64,000 bases of DNA from Sunxiuqinia sp965372405. Lineage in GTDB: Bacteria > Bacteroidota > Bacteroidia > Bacteroidales > Prolixibacteraceae. Each line of letters opens with the position of its first letter. Position 1 is the stretch's first letter. Location: positions 1 through 64,000 of the forward strand of contig CBDVCE010000014.1 in NCBI GenBank assembly GCA_965372405.1, read 5' to 3'. The position numbers and the translations under genes are program-made. This document shows positions 44,001-52,778 of this stretch, piece by piece. The notes beneath the pieces are model-generated. The model was not told where the DNA came from. It searched no databases and saw only the letters and a list, made by a program, of their open reading frames with translations.

Positions 44001-44686
44001 AAACTCCTGAAATACCACATATTGAAGAATGGGCTAAAATTGTTCTGTTAGAAAAGGAAAAAGCCCTGATTGGCATTTACTTGTCGGCTCATCCTCTTGA
44101 TGACTATAAGCTTGAGATTGATAACTTCACAAGTAGGGATATATCTTTAAAAGACTTGAATAACAATATAGAAAATTTGAAAGGCAAAGAGTTAACATTT
44201 GCAGGTATGGTTAGTGAAAGTCGTGAAGCCATTGGAAAAACTGGTAAGCCTTATTGTAATATGACGCTTAATGATTATACTGATTCGTATAAGATGTTTT
44301 TCTTTGGAAAAGATTACGTTGAGTTTTCGAAATATTGTAAAGATGGTCTTTTCCTAATGATTAAAGGACAAATTCAGAATCGATATGGATCCGAAATTTT
44401 AGAATTTAAAGTTAAGCAAATCGATTTATTGCCAGATGTACGCGAAAACAGAGTAACCAGTATTACTGTTAATATTCCACTTCAGGCAGTAACTTCAGAA
44501 TTGATTGAAGATTTTGAGTTGGTTATCAACAAAAACAAAGGAAAAACCTTACTGCGCTTTAACGTGTGGGATACTGAAACAAAAACAGTTGTTAATCTGT
44601 TTTCAAGGAATACAAGAATAAATATTAACAATGAAGTTGAAGCGTTTTTTGAAGAGCGCGATTTTCTCTCGTTTAAGATAAATTAG
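41045..44686 (+). CDS. dnaE: DNA polymerase III subunit alpha
   Basis: The replicative polymerase, 1213 residues from the ATG at 41045 (a TTG two codons upstream is in frame but unneeded). N-terminal PHP domain with FTHLHVHSQYSILDGA; the polymerase core holds the catalytic Asp pair in MPDVDIDFDDDGR (D443, D445) after GPGRGSAAGAVVSYC; then FLGLKTLSII, YRPGPMEYIPDFIDRKHGR, the helix-hairpin-helix and an OB-fold near the C-terminus (LTFAGMVSESREAIGKTGKP). All expected motifs are present and no intein is inserted. trxA follows on the same strand after 38 nt. Confidence 0.97.
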   Translation: MIPFTHLHVHSQYSILDGAASVKGLVGKAKKDGMTALALTDHGMMYGVKEFFDVCKKEGVKPIIGCETYVASRTINDKSEKQDRSGNHLILLAKNRTGYKNLIKLISEANTNGFYYKPRIDKELLEKYSEGLIVSSACLGGEVPQKIMKSTLEEAGEVIDWYKSVFGEDYYLELQRHESEILELNDDVYKNQVLCNREILKLAEKHQVKVIATNDVHFTNKEDADAHDLLICLNTGKDFDDPNRMRYTKQEWFKTTAEMNQLFGDVPQTLQNTAEIVDKVEVYELNSAPIMPPFPIPEDFGTEEEYLEKFPKEKLSEEFGDTAFERLGGFDKVLRVKLESDYLEHLTYEGAKLRYADPIPADVLERIDFELDTIKTMGFPGYFLITQDFINAAKEMGVLVGPGRGSAAGAVVSYCTGITNIDPIKYDLLFERFLNPDRISMPDVDIDFDDDGRQLVLDWVTKKYGQDKVAHICTFGTMATKMAIRDVARVMKLPLPEADRLAKLVPEAPKMSFLKAYKESPELKREKTSPNPLIVSTLKFAETLEGSIRQTGVHACGILISRDPLTDHIPIMPTKEEALFTTQYDGRFVEDIGLLKMDFLGLKTLSIIKETIENVRLSKGLEIDIDKIPEDDEKTFELFSHGDTTAIFQFESPGMKKHMRNLKPNRFEDLVSMNALYRPGPMEYIPDFIDRKHGRKQVKYDHPMMEKYLSETYGITVFQEQVMLLSRHLANFTRGDSDSLRKAMGKKIMAMMDKLKVKFIDGCKANPDFMKGCKEVKKDPDELIQKIWKDWEAFASYAFNKSHSVCYAHIAYQTGYLKAHFPAEFMAANMSRNLSNIADITKLMEESKRMGINVGGPDVNESFLKFTVNKQGDVRFGMAAIKGVGAGAVTDIVKAREEGEFKSVFDFVERVNLQSVNKKNIEALAMAGAFDSFGKMKRSQFFSGIDPNDSSTFVEKLIRYGSQMQLERNNAQQSLFGEATNTQVVQTPEIPHIEEWAKIVLLEKEKALIGIYLSAHPLDDYKLEIDNFTSRDISLKDLNNNIENLKGKELTFAGMVSESREAIGKTGKPYCNMTLNDYTDSYKMFFFGKDYVEFSKYCKDGLFLMIKGQIQNRYGSEILEFKVKQIDLLPDVRENRVTSITVNIPLQAVTSELIEDFELVINKNKGKTLLRFNVWDTETKTVVNLFSRNTRININNEVEAFFEERDFLSFKIN

Positions 44687-44724
44687 AAATATATACTGAA
44701 TTAATAATTGAAAAATATTGAATT

Positions 44725-45042
44725 ATGGCATTAGAAGTTAATGACGCAAATTTTGAAGAAGTTGTTTTAAAATCAGACAAACCGGTATTAGTAGATTTTT
44801 GGGCAGAATGGTGTGGCCCTTGTCGTATGGTTGCTCCAGTTGTAGAGGAGCTTTCTCAAGACTATGAAGGAAAGATTTTAGTAACTAAAGTAGATGTTGA
44901 CAGCAACCCTGACACAGCTGTTAAATTCGGAATTCGTAATATTCCAACCATCTTGTTTATTAAAGGTGGTGAGGTAGTTGACAAGCATGTTGGTGCTGCT
45001 CCAAAAGCTGCGTTGGCTGCAAAAATTGATGCATTGCTATAA
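44725..45042 (+). CDS. trxA: Thioredoxin
   Basis: 105 residues, the small cytoplasmic disulfide reductase used by ribonucleotide reductase and others. The active site WCGPC is at 29-33, with the buried Asp at 24 and cis-Pro in NIPTILFI. No signal peptide, so not one of the exported thioredoxin-like proteins common in this phylum. Located 38 nt after dnaE; followed by a strong terminator, so the two may share a transcript. Confidence 0.97.
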   Translation: MALEVNDANFEEVVLKSDKPVLVDFWAEWCGPCRMVAPVVEELSQDYEGKILVTKVDVDSNPDTAVKFGIRNIPTILFIKGGEVVDKHVGAAPKAALAAKIDALL

Positions 45043-45065
45043 GCTTCAGCCAATAATGAAAAGCT

Positions 45066-45093
45066 AAGGGAGCCTTTTGGGCTCCCTTTTTTC
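45066..45093 (+). terminator. Terminator after trxA
   Basis: AAGGGAGCC, TTTTG and GGCTCCCTT form a perfect 9-bp stem followed by TTTTC. One of the clearest intrinsic terminators in the window. Confidence 0.9.
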
Positions 45094-45253
45094 TGATCTT
45101 TTTCTAACTAAACTATCTCTTGTTCTGTTTAATGGTTTCCACGGCTTCGTGGAGGCTTTCTATGGTAGAATGGATTATACAAATCCTGTGCCATTCTTAT
45201 TTAAGAACGGAGTTTTTGCTAAAATATTTTGAAAGAAATTACTTTTTGAGGTG

Positions 45254-45994
45254 CTAATCAAAGATCAGTTTTACCAATTCAACAGATATCTGGCTAATAT
45301 TGGTGAAAAGAAAATCTGAAAATGATGAGTGCGCATTTTCATCAGCTTTATCTGAGATTATTCGAATGACAGTACAGGGGATTTGATAATCTGCAGCAAC
45401 TTGTGCAATGGCAGCACCTTCCATTTCGGTACAAAGTATCTCAGGGTATTTCTGATGAATCAGTTCTTTCCCTTCATGGGATGCCACAAACTGATCGCCG
45501 GTTCCAATTGCTCCAGAGAAGACTTTGGGATTGTATTGATCGCTGATGCCAGGGAATTCACCATTCTTTAACTTTTCAACAAATAGCTCAGTGGCTGTCA
45601 TCGCGTTATTAAATGACTTTTCATGCACGTTAAAGGAGAAGTCTTTCCAGAATGGACTTTTCACATCATTAAAACCAGTAAGCAACGTAAGATTTACATC
45701 GTGCTGAATTAGCTTGTCTGCCACAACAATGTCTCCAATATCAAGGTCAGAACGAAGAGAGCCAGCAAGACCTATAAAAACCAACTGATCAACATTAAAT
45801 AGATTAATGAGAGTGCTGGCAGTTGAGGCTCCAGCAACTTTCCCCCAACCAGAAAGAGCCATTACAATTTCGTTGTCTCCAAGCTTGCCAGAATAAAAAG
45901 TTCGTGGGCCAATATTCTGCGTAGTCACATCCTGCATCTCATCTTTTAACATCAGGATTTCTTCCTGCATGGCTCCAATTAGTCCGGTTTTCAT
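45254..45994 (-). CDS. mtnN: 5'-Methylthioadenosine/S-adenosylhomocysteine nucleosidase
   Basis: 246 residues. Cleaves methylthioadenosine and S-adenosylhomocysteine, recycling products of SAM use. The E. coli catalytic residues have visible counterparts: Glu12 in GAMQEEI, Glu in CTEMEGAAIAQVA, and Asp in RIISDKADENA. The G-rich GLAGSLRSDLDIGDIVVAD is the family's purine-binding signature. Cytoplasmic. It is functionally linked to metK (53 kb) but not linked in position. It is encoded divergently from the HAD gene. Confidence 0.92.
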   Translation of the reverse strand: MKTGLIGAMQEEILMLKDEMQDVTTQNIGPRTFYSGKLGDNEIVMALSGWGKVAGASTASTLINLFNVDQLVFIGLAGSLRSDLDIGDIVVADKLIQHDVNLTLLTGFNDVKSPFWKDFSFNVHEKSFNNAMTATELFVEKLKNGEFPGISDQYNPKVFSGAIGTGDQFVASHEGKELIHQKYPEILCTEMEGAAIAQVAADYQIPCTVIRIISDKADENAHSSFSDFLFTNISQISVELVKLIFD

Positions 45995-46072
45995 TCTGTA
46001 TTGTATTTAATTTTAGGATTCAAAAATAGATAAAAAATAAGATGGAATTCTATTTCCTAATCAGACATTGTT

Positions 46073-46080
46073 TAGTTTTG
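46073..46080 (+). promoter_or_regulatory. Possible -7 box of the HAD gene (leaderless?)
   Basis: TAGTTTTG fits TAnnTTTG and ends 5 nt before the preferred ATG (46086). A start site 5-7 nt downstream of the box would fall on or at the start codon, so the mRNA may lack a leader. No clean -33 box is visible. Confidence 0.3.
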
Positions 46081-46085
46081 TTTTC

Positions 46086-46712
46086 ATGAAGCAAAACAAC
46101 ATCAGAAACATCATTTTTGATTTGGGAGGTGTTCTCCTTGATTTGGATATTGATCGATCGGTTCAGGCTTTTCAAAAGCTGGGGCTAAAAGATCTTGATA
46201 AACAAGATGGATGGTACAATAAAAGCAAGGTTTTCAGGGAGCTGGAAAAAGGATTACTGAGTGATGACCAGTTTCGTAGTGGAGTCCGTTCACTTCTTCC
46301 GAATGGAGCGAGCGACGAAGAAATTGATGCTGCATGGTGTGCCATGTTGGTTGGTTTTGCCCCCGAAAAAGTTGAACTTCTGAAAAACTTAAGTTTAAAT
46401 TATCAGTTGTTTATTTTCTCAAATACAAATAGCATTCACCTTACTCATTTCAGAAAACTATTTTTTGATGCGCATGGATGTCATTTGGATGATTTATTCT
46501 CGAAAACCTTTTACTCACACGAAATCAAAAGAAGAAAGCCTAATACTGATTCTTATGAGATTGTAATAGCAAAGGCTGGAATTGAGGCGAATGAAACCCT
46601 TTTTATTGATGATTTAGAAGATAATATAAAAGGAGCCAAGCAAGCTGGACTTCATGCCACTTGGCTAAAGCCTGAAATAACTGTTAACGAATTACTTGTT
46701 GATTACCTGTAG
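46086..46712 (+). CDS. HAD superfamily hydrolase, subfamily IA
   Basis: 208 residues from the Met at 46086 (MKQNNIRN), preferred over an upstream Met at 46068 because the DxG motif should lie near residue 12. Motif I: IIFDLGGVLLDLD with nucleophile Asp12. Motif II Ser/Thr in IFSNTNSIH, motif III Lys in KRRKPNTDSYE, motif IV in FIDDLEDNIKGAKQAGL. This is the YihX/HAD-IA-v3 type, probably a sugar-phosphate or nucleotide phosphatase; the substrate cannot be told. Cytoplasmic. Confidence 0.88.
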   Translation: MKQNNIRNIIFDLGGVLLDLDIDRSVQAFQKLGLKDLDKQDGWYNKSKVFRELEKGLLSDDQFRSGVRSLLPNGASDEEIDAAWCAMLVGFAPEKVELLKNLSLNYQLFIFSNTNSIHLTHFRKLFFDAHGCHLDDLFSKTFYSHEIKRRKPNTDSYEIVIAKAGIEANETLFIDDLEDNIKGAKQAGLHATWLKPEITVNELLVDYL

Positions 46713-46720
46713 TTTTTATC

Positions 46721-48211
46721 CTACATCCAATTCTCCTTGGAGTTTTCAATTGTATAAAGCATGTAATCTTTTATCTCAATGGCTTGTCCCATTGCTATCT
46801 CATTAATCGAGACTGAAGTGCCAGCCATGATCACATTAATTGTTGCAGTATCTCTAAATCTTTGGAAAAGAGATTGTTTTATTGTTATTCCCTGAGCTTT
46901 GAAGTATTCGATAATTGTAAGCTTCTTTGCGAATGAGCCATGATTTACTTTCAAAAATTGGGTATTTAATTCGTAAGAGCGTTTTATCCAACTTAACCAC
47001 GACACCCACAAACCAAAAAGAATTATACTGACAGAAAGTAAAACGAACCAATAACTAATAAACAAAAGCAGCAGGCTAACTGCCGCAGGGATAATAGCAC
47101 CAAATATAACTCTACGTCTTAGAAAAACATGATGAGGACGAAGTGTCTCAAATCTTTCAAATCCATTTTCACCGAAAACAGAGTTGCGTGTTTTAGCAGA
47201 AACAATTTTGTTACAACCCGGAATATTGACTTTTTCCTTTTTTCTTGAATTTTCAGAACTATTGGCTTGTGAAAGTGAAATGGTTGAAATACCTGCTAGC
47301 TTTTGAAGTGGATTTATGCTCTGCCTAAAAGCTTGGATGCGACTAAACGGAATTGTTATATTTTTTCTTTTCAATAAACCAGAAGTTAAGGTAAATGCCT
47401 TTTCAGATTTCTTTAAAGTCAGATTGAAATAGAAAAGAATGGTTTCAATCATTGAGATGACAAAGCTGATAAAGATTAGAAAAAAGCCCAATGAAATATA
47501 AATAGCAATATCTGAGTTTGCAATAAATGCTTCTGTTTGTTTTGCGGCACTTTCAATTTGGTTCTTAAATAAATCTTCAACTTGGTGCAAAATATTAAAG
47601 CCAAATGCAAAGACTATTGCTAACCCTCTTAAGTGATTGCGTGTAAGTCCGACTCGTATTAAATCAGCAATCTTGTATTTGAAAACGGTAGAGTTTATTT
47701 CAACATCAGGCTTATTGTCAGAGCCTTCTTCCTCTTCGATGTTTTTTTTGTTAACCGAAAGTAGGTGATCAAGATCCGCTGCAACCGATTTGCGTAATGC
47801 AGAAATCTTTATCTCTTTGGTTTTTGAACCTACCGAATCAATCTCTAATTCAACTACTCCAATAATTTGTTGAAGTAAATTCTGATTCAGGTTTATTGAG
47901 ACAATTTTATCTAATGGAATTGCAATCGTTACTTTTTTAAGATAGCCTTTCTTCAATATAAATTCATTGTTTTCAATGTAAAAGAAGAAATGTCGGTAAG
48001 TAAAGTATGAGTGAATGATCAAAAATATTACATAGGTAATTAGAGTAAGGTACCCGTAGGTTTTTAATAAGCTATTTCCATCTCCTTTAAATAGGTATAG
48101 CACAAGTAATGGCCAGAAGGCTGTAACTGATTTACGAATCGAAAATAACAGGAAAAACAAAATTCCAAAAAGAGACTGCCGTTGAGGTTTTGTAAAATCA
48201 GTCTTATCCAT
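46721..48211 (-). CDS. Membrane protein with bacterial PH domains (YdbT-like)
   Basis: 496 residues with several hydrophobic segments (about 15-70, 185-260, 365-400) and at least two bPH2-type domains (KKVTIAIPLDKIVSINLNQN and KRKNITIPFSRIQAFRQSIN followed by LQKLAGISTISLSQA). It overlaps the following YdbS-like gene by 8 nt, forming the usual YdbS-YdbT pair. Function is unknown in detail; in Bacillus the pair affects resistance to certain antimicrobial peptides. The overlap suggests translational coupling and a common complex at the membrane. Confidence 0.85.
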   Translation of the reverse strand: MDKTDFTKPQRQSLFGILFFLLFSIRKSVTAFWPLLVLYLFKGDGNSLLKTYGYLTLITYVIFLIIHSYFTYRHFFFYIENNEFILKKGYLKKVTIAIPLDKIVSINLNQNLLQQIIGVVELEIDSVGSKTKEIKISALRKSVAADLDHLLSVNKKNIEEEEGSDNKPDVEINSTVFKYKIADLIRVGLTRNHLRGLAIVFAFGFNILHQVEDLFKNQIESAAKQTEAFIANSDIAIYISLGFFLIFISFVISMIETILFYFNLTLKKSEKAFTLTSGLLKRKNITIPFSRIQAFRQSINPLQKLAGISTISLSQANSSENSRKKEKVNIPGCNKIVSAKTRNSVFGENGFERFETLRPHHVFLRRRVIFGAIIPAAVSLLLLFISYWFVLLSVSIILFGLWVSWLSWIKRSYELNTQFLKVNHGSFAKKLTIIEYFKAQGITIKQSLFQRFRDTATINVIMAGTSVSINEIAMGQAIEIKDYMLYTIENSKENWM

Positions 48212-48716
48212 TTGAGTTTATCTTTTCAGTTAGCAATTCTTTTAACTGCTGAGCAGTTTCAGGGGAAATACCTCTCAATGATAAATCAGAAGATGAATCG
48301 CCAGCTGTGAAAAGTTTTAGCTTCGCTAATTTCAGCATTCGGGAAACTACTCCTTGCCTTATTTCCATGTGCTGAATACGGTTAATAGGGATTGTAATAA
48401 CTTTTCGGTTGATGAATCCCGTTTTATAATGGACATCATGTACGCGAATAGCAAATCCTTTATGAGGAAATCCAAGCTGAATAAGAATAAGTTTGGAAGC
48501 TGTAAATACTGTTAATGCAGAAATAAAGATGATAAAAAATAAGCCGGGAAAATCATTGAACTTATAGAATACAAATCCACCGACTAGGAAAGCAATAAAA
48601 AAGATTACTGTCTGTATGTTTTGCAATTTCTTATATCTACGCAATAAGGGCTGAAAATCAATGGTATCACATTGTGGCAGCTTTGAAAGTTCAATCTCTT
48701 CGTTATGAAAAATCAT
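48204..48716 (-). CDS. Membrane protein with one bacterial PH domain (YdbS-like)
   Basis: 170 residues: two membrane helices (about 35-85) followed by one bPH2 domain, with NRKVITIPINRIQHMEIRQG as the core and LKLFTAGDSSSDLSLRGIS as the end. It is the partner of the YdbT-like protein and overlaps its gene by 8 nt, upstream in the transcript. No catalytic motifs. Confidence 0.85.
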   Translation of the reverse strand: MIFHNEEIELSKLPQCDTIDFQPLLRRYKKLQNIQTVIFFIAFLVGGFVFYKFNDFPGLFFIIFISALTVFTASKLILIQLGFPHKGFAIRVHDVHYKTGFINRKVITIPINRIQHMEIRQGVVSRMLKLAKLKLFTAGDSSSDLSLRGISPETAQQLKELLTEKINSNG

Positions 48717-48766
48717 ATCTATTATTTTGGAAAGATGAAGATATGAAAAATCTGATAGAATATTTT

Positions 48767-50626
48767 TTACTCTTCCGGGTCTCTCCAGTCCCCATTTTCG
48801 CGGATAAGAGTTTCCAGTTCGTAAACTGCCATTTCGAATGGAATGTGGCGCTTCTTTAAGCTTTGTCCTTTGTATAAATTTACATTTCCTGGTCCAGCAC
48901 CAACAAAACCATAATCACTGTCACCCATTTCACCCGGACCATTAACAACACAGCCCATTACTCCAATTTTTAGATGGTTTAGATGTTTAAAATGAGCCTT
49001 GATTTTTTTTGTAGTTTCATGGAGGTCAAACAAAGTACGACCACAGCCAGGACAGGAAATAAATTCAGTTTTAGTCACACGCATACGACTGGCCTGAAGT
49101 ATTGAGAAACTCAAATCTTTCAAATCGGTGAAGGTAACACTATCACCCTCATTGGTAATGCAAACTCCATCACCATAACCGTCAATCAACAATCCCCCAA
49201 GATCAATGGATGCTTTTATCTGTAGGTTCTCAAGACGAGCTTCTTTGTATTTTCTGTGAATTATAACAGGAACTTTCCAGATGTGTGTTTCCAGATTCAT
49301 AAAGAATGCGCGCAGTTCAGCAGATGGGTTCTTATTGAAACTTTCTAAGATCAAAACCGTTTTGCGGGTTTGCTTTAGCTTCATAATGATCTCTGGATTG
49401 GCAGCCATGAAGCGGTCAAACTCAGGTTTGTTTGTTCTAATAAACTTCATTTGTCCCCAATGAGTACCGCCATACAGGTAATCTTCAATACTTAAAATTG
49501 GATATGAGTTGCCTTCAATATCGTAAACATGATCATTTTTTAGGAAGTACTCTGGAATTTGCTTCCCCCGTAATGGAAGAATCTCATACATACTGCGTTC
49601 CCTAAGGTCGGCAAGTACAATTGGAGGTTGTTTCCCTCCCATATTTATTACCGGACGCACGGAACGTCTTTCGTATTCAAATGGATTTGTTTGTGCAAAA
49701 AGTGAAGCAGAAATTGGTTCGTGATTTCTGTAGGTACTAACATGATCGATCATCTTTTTGGCAACTGGAATTTCATTCTCCGGCTCTTCGGTAAGTGAGA
49801 CCCTGATTGTATCACCAATTCCATCAACCAGCAAGGCGCCAATTCCAACAGCCGATTTGATGCGACCATCTTCACCTTCTCCAGCTTCAGTAACGCCAAG
49901 ATGAAGTGGGAACTCCATATCTTCAACGCGCATCTTCTTGTTCAGCATGCGAACAGTATAAACCATCATTCGCGTATTGCTTGATTTAATAGAGATGACC
50001 ACATTATTGTAATCAACCTTTTTGCAAATGCGCAGGAATTCCATAACAGACTCTGAAATGCCAGATGGAGTATCACCAAATCTGCTCATAATCCGGTCGG
50101 AAAGCGAGCCGTGGTTTGCACCAATACGTAACGCTGTATTGGTCTTTTTTAAAACCTTCAGAAAAGGAATAAACTGTTCTTCAATCTTCCGTAATTCTTC
50201 TTTGTATTCCTGATCAGTGTAAATATGATGCTCAAAACGAGCACGTTTGTCGTAAAAATTCCCTGGGTTAATTCGGATTTTCGCAACATACTTTGCTGCA
50301 ATCTCTGCAAGTCTGGGATTAAAATGAATGTCAGCAATCAGTGGCGTTTCATATCCACGTGCAACCAATTCCTTTTTAATGTTTTTAAGGTTCTCCGCAT
50401 CATTGATTCCTTTTACAGTAACACGCACATATTCGGCACCTGCTTTCACAATTCGGATAATCTGTTTAACAGTAGCTTCTGTGTCTCTGGAATCAGTATC
50501 TGTCATCGATTGGATGCGAATGGGATATTCACTCCCCAACGGAACTTTACCTATTTCTGTAATGGACGTTGTTTGACGTTTATATTTGGTCAAATCCTTA
50601 ATGTAATTAAAGTTCCGATCTTTCAT
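48767..50626 (-). CDS. ispG: 4-hydroxy-3-methylbut-2-enyl diphosphate synthase (long form)
   Basis: A 619-residue iron-sulfur enzyme of the MEP isoprenoid pathway, making HMBPP from MEcPP. This is the long three-domain form with a central insert, found in Bacteroidota, Chlamydiae and plants; E. coli IspG is about 370 residues. Cluster ligands Cys525 and Cys528 (SCPGCGR) and Cys559 (GCVVNGPGE) are visible. The N-terminal TIM barrel starts at about residue 15 with VPLGSEYPIRIQSMTDTD. Single gene with a promoter at 50653 and no near partner. Confidence 0.95.
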   Translation of the reverse strand: MKDRNFNYIKDLTKYKRQTTSITEIGKVPLGSEYPIRIQSMTDTDSRDTEATVKQIIRIVKAGAEYVRVTVKGINDAENLKNIKKELVARGYETPLIADIHFNPRLAEIAAKYVAKIRINPGNFYDKRARFEHHIYTDQEYKEELRKIEEQFIPFLKVLKKTNTALRIGANHGSLSDRIMSRFGDTPSGISESVMEFLRICKKVDYNNVVISIKSSNTRMMVYTVRMLNKKMRVEDMEFPLHLGVTEAGEGEDGRIKSAVGIGALLVDGIGDTIRVSLTEEPENEIPVAKKMIDHVSTYRNHEPISASLFAQTNPFEYERRSVRPVINMGGKQPPIVLADLRERSMYEILPLRGKQIPEYFLKNDHVYDIEGNSYPILSIEDYLYGGTHWGQMKFIRTNKPEFDRFMAANPEIIMKLKQTRKTVLILESFNKNPSAELRAFFMNLETHIWKVPVIIHRKYKEARLENLQIKASIDLGGLLIDGYGDGVCITNEGDSVTFTDLKDLSFSILQASRMRVTKTEFISCPGCGRTLFDLHETTKKIKAHFKHLNHLKIGVMGCVVNGPGEMGDSDYGFVGAGPGNVNLYKGQSLKKRHIPFEMAVYELETLIRENGDWRDPEE

Positions 50627-50652
50627 TTTTTAGCCTTCTTTTTTGAGCGCCA

Positions 50653-50660
50653 CAAAGTTA
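50653..50660 (-). promoter_or_regulatory. Possible -7 box of ispG
   Basis: On the minus strand TAACTTTG is a perfect TAnnTTTG box, 27 nt before the start codon. A TTTG lies upstream but closer (12 nt) than usual, so the -33 box is uncertain. Confidence 0.4.
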
Positions 50661-50870
50661 ATTTAAAGTTAACAAATATAAAAAGGGGAATGAGGAAATA
50701 TCACTGCTTTCCGCTAATAAAGCGTTAATAAATTATGTCCTTAATGTTACTTTGGGCTATTTTTTGAACAGAAACTATGAATGTTTGAAAAAAACAGCAA
50801 TTTTGAATGCAGTGATGAAGCCTGTTTTCTGGCTTGATTTGCTTATTTTTGATGAATACAAAACATCAAT

Positions 50871-51782
50871 ATGTCAATTCAGATTCAAGATATCAGTAAG
50901 TTTTATGGGAGTCAAAAAGCACTTGATTCAGTTAGTTTCGAACTGAAAAAAGGAGAGTTGGTTGGTTTTCTGGGACCAAACGGAGCTGGGAAATCCACAA
51001 TGATGAAAATAATAACTGGATATTTGGCTGCTGATTCTGGTTCTATTTCGATTAATGGTACACCTGTATCTCCCGAAAATTATCAAATACGAAATAAACT
51101 CGGTTACCTGCCAGAGCACAATCCTTTATATACTGATCTTTTTGTGAAAGAATATCTTGATTTGGTTGCCGGCTTTTATAAGCTTGATCAGCGTAAAAGA
51201 AGGATTGATGAAGCTATTGAAATGACGGGTTTGGGTTTGGAGCAGAAGAAAAAAATTGGTGCTCTTTCAAAAGGATACCGACAACGTTTAGGATTGGCAC
51301 AGGCCTTGATTCATGATCCACAGGTGCTGATTTTGGATGAACCAACTACCGGACTGGATCCCAATCAACTGGAAGAAATTCGTTCACTAATTCGAAATAT
51401 AAGTCAGGAAAAAACGGTTCTTTTCTCTACTCACATTATGCAGGAGGTTGAGGCAATTTGTTCACGTGTTATCATTATAAACAATGGAAAATTGATTGCC
51501 GATAGTTCTGTTGATGTGTTGAAAAATAGACGAATAAAAAGTTCACAGCAGGTTTGGGTTGAGTTTAACCAAGCTGTTGATCTTTCTGAATTGAAGGAGA
51601 AACTTCCAGTTACTAATGTCGAAAAGAAAGGTGAAAGTTTTCTTTTGTTTTCATCATCTGATGCTGATTTGCGCCCTTTACTTTTTGATTTTGCAGTTGA
51701 AAATGAGCTGAAAATATTAAGCATGAATGAGCAGCAGTCAAGTCTTGAAGATGTATTTCAACAATTAACTCAAGCCAAATGA
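50871..51782 (+). CDS. gldA: Gliding motility ABC transporter ATP-binding subunit GldA
   Basis: 303 residues. ATPase of the GldAFG ABC transporter, which in Flavobacterium is needed for gliding and has some link to T9SS function. Walker A GPNGAGKST at 35-43, Q-loop, signature LSKGYRQRLG, Walker B LILDEPTTGLD, switch His in FSTHIM. The C-terminal extension of about 80 residues is typical of GldA/NatA-like subunits. gldF and gldG are not adjacent, a common arrangement. The stop overlaps the next gene's start (ATGA). Other NatA-type ABC ATPases are similar, so the name is likely but not certain. Confidence 0.85.
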   Translation: MSIQIQDISKFYGSQKALDSVSFELKKGELVGFLGPNGAGKSTMMKIITGYLAADSGSISINGTPVSPENYQIRNKLGYLPEHNPLYTDLFVKEYLDLVAGFYKLDQRKRRIDEAIEMTGLGLEQKKKIGALSKGYRQRLGLAQALIHDPQVLILDEPTTGLDPNQLEEIRSLIRNISQEKTVLFSTHIMQEVEAICSRVIIINNGKLIADSSVDVLKNRRIKSSQQVWVEFNQAVDLSELKEKLPVTNVEKKGESFLLFSSSDADLRPLLFDFAVENELKILSMNEQQSSLEDVFQQLTQAK

Positions 51783-52777
51783 TTCCAGAAGTCTCCATTG
51801 TTCTTCCATTTTATAATGCTGAAAGCACATTGGAGCGAGCTATTGTTTCCATAATCGATCAGAGTTTTTCCGACTTTGAATTGCTGCTGATTGATAACAA
51901 TTCTACTGATCTGGGGTCTGAAATTGCCAAATCATTTGCTATAAAAGATAAACGGATTAAGCTGTTTCGAGAAGAACAACAGGGAGTTGTTTTTGCGATG
52001 AACAAAGGGATGGAATTGGCACAAGGACGTTTCATTGCCAGAATGGATGCTGATGACGTCTCTTATCCAAAGCGACTGGAAAAGCAATTGAAGTTTCTGG
52101 TTGATAATCCTGAGATTGGATTAGTGGGATGCAATGTCAGGCATGTTTCTGATTTGCCTTCCAAAGGAATGAGCCGGTTTGTAGATTGGGTGAACTCGTT
52201 TCACTCCCCAAAAGAAATCTGGCAAAATCGCTTTGTGGAGATTCCGCTGATTCAACCTTCGGTCATTTTTAGAAGCCATTTGTGGGAGGTACATGGCAAT
52301 TATCAGGAAGGAGATTTCCCCGAAGATTATGAATTGTTTTTGCGTTGGTTAGATGCCGGAGTGCGATTCAAAAAAATAAAAGAGACATTATTGGAATGGC
52401 ACGATTCCTCTGGTCGGCTAACCCGTAACGATTCACGCTACAGCTCTGAAGCTTTTTATAAAACCAAAACCTTCTATTTTGTCAAATGGTTTTCGCGAAC
52501 CATAACCGATAAGCCACTCTGGATTTGGGGGGCAGGGCGAAAAGCAAGGCAACGTACCCGTTTACTCGAAGAAGAAGGGCTTACTATTGCTGGTTATTTT
52601 GACTTAAAAGCCCAAAGGATATCGAACAAACAATGTAAGTCTTACGAAGATATGCCTAACCCTGGTGAAATATTCATTCTCTCCATGGTGGGAAATCATG
52701 GTGCCCGTGAAAAGATTTCCGATTTTCTAAATAGAAAAGGATATATGCAAGGGACAGATTATTTGTTGATGTCGTAA
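51779..52777 (+). CDS. Family 2 glycosyltransferase with C-terminal Rossmann-like domain
   Basis: 332 residues. The N-terminal GT-A domain begins PEVSIVLPFYNAESTLERAI and has the metal-binding RMDADD motif (D90, D92, D93) and an EDYELFLRW acceptor-site motif. The last 90 residues contain WIWGAGRKARQRTRLLEEEG, a Rossmann-type nucleotide-binding turn seen fused to GT2 domains in Bacteroidota. Probably adds a sugar to a lipid or protein acceptor; the substrate is unknown. Its start overlaps the gldA stop, so the two are translationally coupled. Confidence 0.85.
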   Translation: MIPEVSIVLPFYNAESTLERAIVSIIDQSFSDFELLLIDNNSTDLGSEIAKSFAIKDKRIKLFREEQQGVVFAMNKGMELAQGRFIARMDADDVSYPKRLEKQLKFLVDNPEIGLVGCNVRHVSDLPSKGMSRFVDWVNSFHSPKEIWQNRFVEIPLIQPSVIFRSHLWEVHGNYQEGDFPEDYELFLRWLDAGVRFKKIKETLLEWHDSSGRLTRNDSRYSSEAFYKTKTFYFVKWFSRTITDKPLWIWGAGRKARQRTRLLEEEGLTIAGYFDLKAQRISNKQCKSYEDMPNPGEIFILSMVGNHGAREKISDFLNRKGYMQGTDYLLMS

Positions 52778-52778
52778 T

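Noticed and set aside
41045..44686. Intein or split in dnaE
   Set aside because: All motifs are contiguous and total length is normal.
45094..45253. Possible small gene or RNA between trxA terminator and mtnN
   Set aside because: No frame, hairpin or promoter of note beyond the terminator; looks like plain convergent intergenic DNA.
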